From a virus, in the IMG/VR virus record IMGVR_UViG_3300003178_000001, positions 1 through 36,639 of that record: 36,639 nucleotides of DNA, one strand, 5' to 3'. The position numbers were made by a program, and so were the translations under genes. Of the stretch, positions 31,636 to 36,639 are shown piece after piece (within the stretch, counting starts at the first letter, position 1; the number at the start of each line of letters is the position of its first letter). Under the pieces are notes generated by a model that ran no database searches, had not been told where the DNA came from, and saw only the letters and a list, made by a program, of their open reading frames with translations.

Positions 31636-32144
31636 AAACACCAACGCTAGACAAGCTGGACATCAAGGAGCGCAGGTTCGTTATCGAACTTGTGCTATCT
31701 GGTATGGAGCGCAAGGGAGATGCTGCTGCCAGGGCAGGATACAGCGAAAGGTCGGCTAGCAACATCGCATCCAAGCTGCTCGCGAAAGAGAAAATCCAGA
31801 AAGCAATCCGGGAAGTCCAGAAAGCAGTAGGAAGCGACGAGGATTTCATGGGGCCGGAAGAGGTCAAGAGGATCCTCACAGGAATTGGCAGGGCAACAAT
31901 AACGGATTTCGCATCCTGGAACGGGGAAACGATCTCTCTCAAATCATCAGAAGAAATTCCGCAGGACTCCATCCATGCAGTGAAATCAATCCGATCAGAG
32001 CGTGACGGAATCAGACTTGATTTGCACGACAAGCTGAGGGCAATAGAATCTATCGCCAAGATACACGGCATGATGAAAGAGGAAGAGGGGAAGAAGGTTA
32101 CGCTAGTGGTCAAAGGGCTGGATTTGTCAGACCAGGAGGAATGA
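31632..32144 (+). CDS. terS: Terminase small subunit
   Basis: A 170-aa protein of the Terminase_2 pattern. An N-terminal helix-turn-helix (LDKLDIKERRFVIELVLSG, DAAARAGYSERSASNIASKL) binds the packaging site. A middle region with FMGPEEVKRILTGIGRATIT and DFASW is typical of the family. The C-terminal DKLRAIESIAKIHGMMKEEE forms the oligomerisation and TerL-contact helix. It should form a ring that selects phage DNA for TerL. It lies 3.7 kb upstream of terL, an unusually wide gap. Confidence 0.9.
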   Translation: MKTPTLDKLDIKERRFVIELVLSGMERKGDAAARAGYSERSASNIASKLLAKEKIQKAIREVQKAVGSDEDFMGPEEVKRILTGIGRATITDFASWNGETISLKSSEEIPQDSIHAVKSIRSERDGIRLDLHDKLRAIESIAKIHGMMKEEEGKKVTLVVKGLDLSDQEE

Positions 32145-32145
32145 T

Positions 32146-32655
32146 ATGCCTGTAAGAATCCGAACATCTCCGCTAGATTTCGTGGAGGATGGGGCGCGTC
32201 AAATCATCAATCTGATTGCCGCAGCGTGGGGGAGTTGCCGCAGGGTGGTATCTCAGATCGATGCCAATGGCTATGTCGATTGGATCACCGCCTTGACTGC
32301 TCATTCAGAGGTGAGTCGGCATATCAGGATCGCCATGAATATCCGTGCTCATCCGACGTGGCCCCAGATTGCCCAGGAATTGGCCCGCTTGCATGGTGAT
32401 ACCACGATAGACTTCTCGGCGGAGCTTGAGACCGTGGGCGGCCTGATGATTGCTGTGCGGGATTCGGGGTATGCCATGCTGTCATCTGCTCCTGACTTCG
32501 GGGTGGTTTCACTCGGGGATACAGGCCCTGCAATCCAATGGAGGCGGTTTGCGAGCCCAGAGAAGGATTCTTATGAAGCAGCGTGCAGGTCGTATCTGTC
32601 ACAAGTCCCACCACCAGATCAGTCGCAATTTCAGCGTGATGTGGTTGTCCCGTAA
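32146..32655 (+). CDS. Hypothetical protein after terS
   Basis: A 169-aa protein with a perfect AGGAGGA ribosome-binding site, two bases past terS. It is mixed alpha/beta with no signal peptide, and residues 55-90 look helical (RIAMNIRAHPTWPQIAQELA). No family is recognised. It overlaps the next gene by one base (TAATG), linking it to a repeat-containing structural-looking protein, so a virion role is possible. Confidence 0.68.
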   Translation: MPVRIRTSPLDFVEDGARQIINLIAAAWGSCRRVVSQIDANGYVDWITALTAHSEVSRHIRIAMNIRAHPTWPQIAQELARLHGDTTIDFSAELETVGGLMIAVRDSGYAMLSSAPDFGVVSLGDTGPAIQWRRFASPEKDSYEAACRSYLSQVPPPDQSQFQRDVVVP

Positions 32656-33854
32656 TGGCATGGTCGTGGGATAGCGCAGCCAAGGTCGAAGCGACGGCCA
32701 GCGGGTCGTCCAATAACGACGTTCAGGTGGATATGAATGTCGGGACAACAGCCGATAATCGGCTGCTACTGTCGACTGCCGGGAGCGAGGACGACCGTGG
32801 CGGAATGGACATCAGCACCACATGGACCTATAACGGGGTCAACATGACCAAGCCATCCACTTACAGGGTGGAGGCGGCCACTGGTTATGCCAACGTGGCG
32901 ATGATGGCGTACATGAACGATTCCGCGCTGCCGACCGATGGCCTGGCTCATCCCTTGCGGGCGGTGTTCGACAATCCTTCTAATGGCCTTGGGTCGCCAT
33001 ACTTTGAACTCTCTGGACATCTGTACCATGGCGTGAAGCAGGCTGCACCAACCGACGTGCAGACTGTGAGCAATACCAGCGCAACCAGTGTGACCACGCC
33101 GACCATCACGGTAGCCAGCGCCGGGAGCCTGGTTGTAGGTGCGGCGCAATTCTGGGATTACTCGGCCTGGAACGATGTGACGGGACAGAATGAGCGTAGC
33201 GATTTCGGGATCACCACAACACAGCATCTCGTCACGGACAAGAGCGCAGATACAAACACGACGCTGACTGCGGACAACAGCGGAGGATCTGGCCGAATCT
33301 GCCTGATTGCCGCCAGTTGGGAGCAGGCATCAAGTGCTGCGGTTATCGCCCCATCTGGCATTGCCAGTGCCGAAGCCATCGGCTCTCACACCGTCAATCC
33401 CGGCCCCGTCACTGTGTCTCCGACCGGGATAGCGTCTGCGGAGGCCCTGGGATCCCCAACTCTGGCGGCAGTTCTCTACATTCAGCCTGGCGGAATACCA
33501 TCCGGGGAAGCCATAGGAAATGCGTCCCTCTCAGGGATTCTCGTACTCTATCCGGCGGGTATCCAGTCTGCTGAAGCATTTGGCAGTGCTACACTTCAGG
33601 GGGGTACTCTCTACATCGTTCCAGGCGGCATACCCTCTGGCGAGGCGGTCAGCAGTGCTGCCGTGATAGCGGGCCCGGTAACGCTGGTCCCGGCTGGCAT
33701 AGCGTCTGGAGAGAGCGTTGGGTTCCACCAGGTAGGACAGCAGGCCCAGGGGGAAGAGAAGCGCTGGTTCGTCATCCAGCATGGCAAGATCCTGGGAACA
33801 CTCAACATGAAGGCGAAAGTGTTGGCTGGCCGGGGGAAGAAAATACCGTATTAA
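32655..33854 (+). CDS. Virion-like protein with six tandem repeats
   Basis: A 399-aa protein. Residues 1-228 are Thr/Ser/Gly-rich and beta-predicted. Residues 230-359 hold six copies of a 22-24-residue unit with core P-x-GI-x-S-x-E-A-x-G (GIASAEAIGS, GIASAEALGS, GIPSGEAIGN, GIQSAEAFGS, GIPSGEAVSS, GIASGESVGF). The C-terminus is basic. Such repeats occur in phage surface or tail-associated proteins. It ends at a terminator. Function and virion location are inferred. Confidence 0.72.
   Translation: MAWSWDSAAKVEATASGSSNNDVQVDMNVGTTADNRLLLSTAGSEDDRGGMDISTTWTYNGVNMTKPSTYRVEAATGYANVAMMAYMNDSALPTDGLAHPLRAVFDNPSNGLGSPYFELSGHLYHGVKQAAPTDVQTVSNTSATSVTTPTITVASAGSLVVGAAQFWDYSAWNDVTGQNERSDFGITTTQHLVTDKSADTNTTLTADNSGGSGRICLIAASWEQASSAAVIAPSGIASAEAIGSHTVNPGPVTVSPTGIASAEALGSPTLAAVLYIQPGGIPSGEAIGNASLSGILVLYPAGIQSAEAFGSATLQGGTLYIVPGGIPSGEAVSSAAVIAGPVTLVPAGIASGESVGFHQVGQQAQGEEKRWFVIQHGKILGTLNMKAKVLAGRGKKIPY
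33342..33734 (+). repeat. Coding tandem repeats
   Basis: Six degenerate units of about 66-72 bases encode the P-x-GI-x-S-x-E-A-x-G core. The units differ at the DNA level while keeping the peptide pattern, so selection acts on protein structure. Unit number may vary among relatives. Confidence 0.8.
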
Positions 33855-33876
33855 CCACACAACATAGTGTGGTTTT
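33853..33876 (+). terminator. Intrinsic terminator after the repeat protein
   Basis: An 8-bp stem, AACCACAC (33853-33860) with GTGTGGTT (33867-33874), a 6-base loop and a short TTTT run within and after the stem. It starts at the stop codon of the repeat protein. Less T-rich than the capsid terminator, so probably partial. Confidence 0.75.
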
Positions 33877-33903
33877 GTATTTCCACAGTAAAAGGGTAAA
33901 AAT

Positions 33904-34311
33904 ATGGCAAATCAGCTCTATGACTTCGGCAGAGAGAGCTTTTTGCTCGGGAATGTCAACTGGTCAGGCGACACGATCAAGGTCGTGCTGATCGACCACG
34001 GGAACGATACACCGCTACCGGCCAGCGATCAGTATCTCAGCGATTTGGCAGCGGCGGCCAGGGTCGCAACGTCTGCGGCGTTCACGTCCAAGACGACTAC
34101 GGCAGGGGTAGCGGACGCGGCGGATGTCACCATCACATCGGTCAGCGGGAACAGCGTGGAAAGCCTGAATATCTTCCAGGATACGGGAACGGAAACCACA
34201 AGCATCTTGATCGCGTACATCGACACCGCCACTGGCCTGCCCTATACCCCGAACGGTGGCGATGTCACCATCCAGTGGGACAACGGAGCAAACAGGATCT
34301 TCAAGCTATGA
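33904..34311 (+). CDS. Phage structural protein (tail-associated type)
   Basis: A 135-aa protein beginning MANQLYDFGRESFLLGNVNW, an opening shared by a common group of phage structural proteins. It is beta-rich, Thr/Ala-rich and ends with DNGANRIFKL, also characteristic. It lacks membrane or catalytic motifs. Likely a minor virion component. The stop overlaps the next start (ATGA). Confidence 0.75.
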   Translation: MANQLYDFGRESFLLGNVNWSGDTIKVVLIDHGNDTPLPASDQYLSDLAAAARVATSAAFTSKTTTAGVADAADVTITSVSGNSVESLNIFQDTGTETTSILIAYIDTATGLPYTPNGGDVTIQWDNGANRIFKL

Positions 34312-34787
34312 ACATGAGAATCATTGCACAGGGGGAAAAGGTTCTTTTCATCGTCGATGGGAAGATCCTGAATACCATTCACTGGCGGGCAGCGTCCGAG
34401 TCTCTGCGAGAGCTTCGCGCTGTGCTGTTTGGTCATTTCTCATCGCAGGAGAAGATGAAAGACGTGCTGAAGGTGGATATTGATGGAGAAAAGAAAACGG
34501 AGTTCTTCATGACCGGCGAAGCGGCATGGCAGTTTCTCCACCATCTTCACAACGCGGTCAAGCAGTGCGAAGAATTGGATGCCATCAAGAACGGCACTCT
34601 CATCGAAGATTCCGCCATCCTGCTCAGGGCTGGTGCTCCGATAGGGCTCACCGACAATCCGAAGGCCCTCGAAGAGGCGAAGAAGATGGCCGCCTGGGAC
34701 AGTAGGATCAGGCGGTACATGGGGCGAGTCAAGGGGATTGCGTCTGCGGAGCAGGTCGGGAAGCCTGTGATTCGCAGGAAGAACTGA
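34308..34787 (+). CDS. Hypothetical protein
   Basis: A 159-aa protein started at the ATGA overlap; the second Met at 34314 is possible. An N-terminal beta region (IIAQGEKVLFIVDGKILN) is followed by a helical middle with WQFLHHLHNAVKQCEELDAI and a basic C-terminus (KPVIRRKN). No family is recognised; its place among virion-like genes suggests a structural or assembly role. Confidence 0.68.
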   Translation: MNMRIIAQGEKVLFIVDGKILNTIHWRAASESLRELRAVLFGHFSSQEKMKDVLKVDIDGEKKTEFFMTGEAAWQFLHHLHNAVKQCEELDAIKNGTLIEDSAILLRAGAPIGLTDNPKALEEAKKMAAWDSRIRRYMGRVKGIASAEQVGKPVIRRKN

Positions 34788-34811
34788 ACGTCAATAACCG
34801 GGGGATAGAAA

Positions 34812-35018
34812 ATGTTCCAAACAGCCCTGTTCCTGGCACGCCAGGCAAAGATTCGGCGTCTGGAGAAGAAGATGCAGCGCATCACAGCACGACGCCGGAG
34901 GCTATCCGACAAGGCAATGCGCCTTCAGTCAAAGCTGGATCGGGAAGTGGCCCGTGTCGCTGTCATGAGGCGAAACGTGCTGCGGTACGAGCCCGGCAAA
35001 ATCGGCCTGGAGGACTGA
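34812..35018 (+). CDS. Basic coiled-coil small protein
   Basis: A 68-aa protein, nearly all one basic helix (RLEKKMQRITARRRRLSDKA, then LQSKLDREVARVAVMRR), likely a coiled coil that could bind DNA or another virion protein. It has GGGGG upstream. No family recognised. Confidence 0.62.
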   Translation: MFQTALFLARQAKIRRLEKKMQRITARRRRLSDKAMRLQSKLDREVARVAVMRRNVLRYEPGKIGLED

Positions 35019-35021
35019 GGA

Positions 35022-35351
35022 ATGGCGTTGCAGAAGCTAACGCTAACCGAGGCCAGCAATCACGGCATCATTTGGGCTAGGAAGATCGACGGCGGCTATC
35101 GCATTGTGCTGGTGTTCGCCGCCGGTCAGAACAAGGTGGTGAACCTGCCGTCAGGGACAAACATTGTTATGTTCTCCGCTGAGGCGGATTTCTGGGTACG
35201 TGGAGGCGGAGATGCAACCCCGCCGGGTGCGGACCAGACAGACGGCAATGCGCCTGAATTGAACCCCGTGGTCCTGGATGTCTCTGGCCTGTCGTCAATC
35301 AATGTCTACTCGCAGACCGCGCAGCGGTTGGGGATAGTCTGCTATGTCTGA
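35022..35351 (+). CDS. Beta-rich virion-like protein
   Basis: A 109-aa, Gly/Val/Asn-rich protein with alternating strands (VLVFAAGQNKVVNLPSGTNI, VMFSAEADFWVRGGG). It resembles small head-completion or fibre-accessory proteins in overall look, but no motif is firm. GAGG precedes its ATG. It overlaps the next gene by eight bases. Confidence 0.62.
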   Translation: MALQKLTLTEASNHGIIWARKIDGGYRIVLVFAAGQNKVVNLPSGTNIVMFSAEADFWVRGGGDATPPGADQTDGNAPELNPVVLDVSGLSSINVYSQTAQRLGIVCYV

Positions 35352-35571
35352 GCAGCATCACGCAACGACGCTGACGCAGCTTTTCATTGACAATCAAAAT
35401 CTCATATCGCTGCTGGAAGCGTTCGTGGATTCCAGCGGACCGGCGACGTTGAGCAAGGATGGAAGGCGCGTCACGGTAGAGATGGATTTGGACGTGTACA
35501 TGATGATGAACAACGTCGGACTCAAGCGCCGCCTGTGCGGGGATGTCCGGCTGCCGGAGGCATCAGCATGA
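35344..35571 (+). CDS. Small hypothetical protein
   Basis: A 75-aa protein with helical N-terminus (HHATTLTQLFIDNQNLISLL) and an acidic-basic C-terminus. Eight-base overlap upstream and an ATGA overlap downstream show coupling to its neighbours. Function unknown. Confidence 0.58.
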   Translation: MSEQHHATTLTQLFIDNQNLISLLEAFVDSSGPATLSKDGRRVTVEMDLDVYMMMNNVGLKRRLCGDVRLPEASA

Positions 35572-35813
35572 CGGAGAACGAGGCATTTCGCATCCTGGAC
35601 GAGAACGGATGGTGGCTCGATCTCACAAGGCTGCCCAAGGAACGCACCCTGAAGCAGGCGTGGTCTGCCCAGGTGGTCACTGCGCCCAGGGATCAGGACG
35701 CGCTCCAGGTCGTCATGGGGAAAGGGCTCGCTGACAGCAGGAGCGATGCTGTGGTCAAGGCGGTTCAGGATGCGGTGAAGCCCAAGAAGAGGAAGAGCCG
35801 TGGACGAAAATGA
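35568..35813 (+). CDS. Small hypothetical protein before terL
   Basis: An 81-aa protein beginning MTENEAFRILDENGWWLDLT, with a very basic tail (KPKKRKSRGRK). The ATG overlaps the previous stop, and the gene overlaps the terL GTG by 14 bases. A basic tail before the terminase could suit DNA binding, but no family is known. Confidence 0.6.
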   Translation: MTENEAFRILDENGWWLDLTRLPKERTLKQAWSAQVVTAPRDQDALQVVMGKGLADSRSDAVVKAVQDAVKPKKRKSRGRK

Positions 35814-36639
35814 AATCGTGATCCAGTACGATTTCGACGACGCGCCGACCGTCCAGCAGTTCGTCAACTCCAACGCGCCCAGACCGGCCATCATGGGGCC
35901 GTTCGGCTCCGGCAAGAGCACAGGCTGCATCATCAAGCTATTGCGAGAATGTTATTTGCAGTGGCCGGACAAGGATGGCGTGAGGCGCGTCCGATCCTTC
36001 GTGGTGCGGAACACGTACCGCCAGCTTGAAGACACCACCATCCGCACCTTCATGGAGTGGCTGCCCGAAACGCACTTCGGGGAGTACAACAAGAAAAATC
36101 ACAACTACATGATCCTTGGGCTTGAGGGAGTGGAATGGGAAGTGCTGTTTCGAGCCCTGGACCGTCCCGATCATGTGCAGAACCTGCTATCGCTGGAAGT
36201 GACCAATGCCTGGCTCAACGAAGCCAGGGAATTGCCGTGGGCGGTCGTCGAGGCCCTGTGGGGCCGCCTGGGACGGTTCCCGTCGAAGCGCAGCGGGAAA
36301 GGCGCGAGGCGCAAGATGATGATCATGGATACCAACCCGCCTCCCGAAAATTCATGGTTCGCGGATGTCTACATCAAGCGCCCGCGCAAGGGGTTCGTCC
36401 TGTACCGGCAGCCGGGCGGCATGGACAAGAACGCAGAGAACCGCAAGCACCTTCCGGACAGGTACTACGAAGATCTGCTGGAGGTCATGGACGAGGAAAC
36501 GGCAAGAGTCTACGTTCACGGCGAGCTTGGCGTCATCAAGCGCGGGATGAGGGTATATCCAGAGTACCGCGAGCAGATTCATTCGCGGGGCAACATCGAG
36601 CCCATCAGCCACCTTACCAACCGCAGGCTGTGGCGGGGG
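35800..36639 (+). CDS. terL: Terminase large subunit, N-terminal ATPase part (continues at 1)
   Basis: The packaging motor ATPase. GTG at 35800 has GAAGAG upstream and gives MDENEIVIQYDFDDAP. Walker A is GPFGSGKST (residues 33-41, Lys39). A Walker B-like acidic segment lies near LEVTNAWLNEARELPW. The following MIMDTNPPPENSWF-type segment (MDTNPPPENSWF) suits the coupling motif. The frame continues through the junction to 758, giving 502 aa. A GTG start and a 14-base overlap with the prior gene may lower its translation. Confidence 0.95.
   Translation, partial: MDENEIVIQYDFDDAPTVQQFVNSNAPRPAIMGPFGSGKSTGCIIKLLRECYLQWPDKDGVRRVRSFVVRNTYRQLEDTTIRTFMEWLPETHFGEYNKKNHNYMILGLEGVEWEVLFRALDRPDHVQNLLSLEVTNAWLNEARELPWAVVEALWGRLGRFPSKRSGKGARRKMMIMDTNPPPENSWFADVYIKRPRKGFVLYRQPGGMDKNAENRKHLPDRYYEDLLEVMDEETARVYVHGELGVIKRGMRVYPEYREQIHSRGNIEPISHLTNRRLWRG
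36551..36639. repeat. Terminal direct repeat, right copy
   Basis: Identical over 89 bases to the window start. Collapsing the copies leaves terL intact and a 36,550-bp circle. Confidence 0.95.

Overview
The window reads as one complete, circularly assembled tailed-phage genome with a short-tail (podovirus-like) virion gene set. The first 89 bases recur exactly as the last 89, so the unit genome is 36,550 bp. The large terminase gene runs across the junction: 35800 to the end, continuing at the start through 758. The host is probably a Gram-negative proteobacterium. The evidence is a nested Rz/Rz1-type spanin pair, which implies an outer membrane, and two copies of the ParB-binding palindrome TGTTCCACGTGGAACA known from Pseudomonas-like bacteria. 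No phage RNA polymerase, DNA polymerase, helicase, integrase or recognisable repressor was found, so the phage must rely on host polymerases.

Layout. (1) Positions 769-18681, rightward: virion genes in the usual order of portal, scaffold, major capsid protein, probable decoration protein, tail tubular proteins A and B, three or four internal (ejected) virion proteins and a T7-type tail fibre. A sigma70-like promoter precedes the capsid gene and an intrinsic terminator follows the decoration gene. (2) Positions 18678-20567: membrane and lysis genes, with a putative holin, a membrane/nuclease-like fusion, an i-spanin and a nested o-spanin lipoprotein. No recognisable endolysin lies here. (3) Positions 20551-20681: a compact cluster of two perfect parS-like palindromes and four half-sites. 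(4) Positions 21229-24860, leftward: a recombination operon with a DUF932-like protein, a RecT annealase, a YqaJ-type exonuclease, an accessory coiled-coil protein and two small genes, ending at a terminator near 21190. (5) Positions 24861-24962: a divergent control region with overlapping promoters and inverted operators. (6) Positions 24963-31547, rightward early genes: a Cro/YdaS-like regulator, an O-like replication initiator carrying three iteron-like palindromes, many small accessory genes, tRNA-Arg(UCU), a structured RNA at 28832-28936, a Ref-type nuclease and a second nuclease-like protein. (7) Positions 31516-36639: the small terminase, a block of structural-looking genes including one with six tandem repeats, then the large terminase.

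Working model, part inference. The Cro-like protein governs the divergent promoters. The O-like initiator opens an origin inside its own gene and recruits host replication proteins. RecT and the exonuclease process DNA ends. TerS/TerL package the DNA, and the ejection proteins (one with a large-polyvalent-protein-like C-terminal half) enter the next host. The most unusual signal is the parS-like cluster without any phage parA/parB. It suggests that the DNA borrows the host ParB system, perhaps as an unintegrated phage-plasmid. Next in interest are the structured RNA, the origin repeats conserved across reading frames and the domain-fused virion and lysis proteins.
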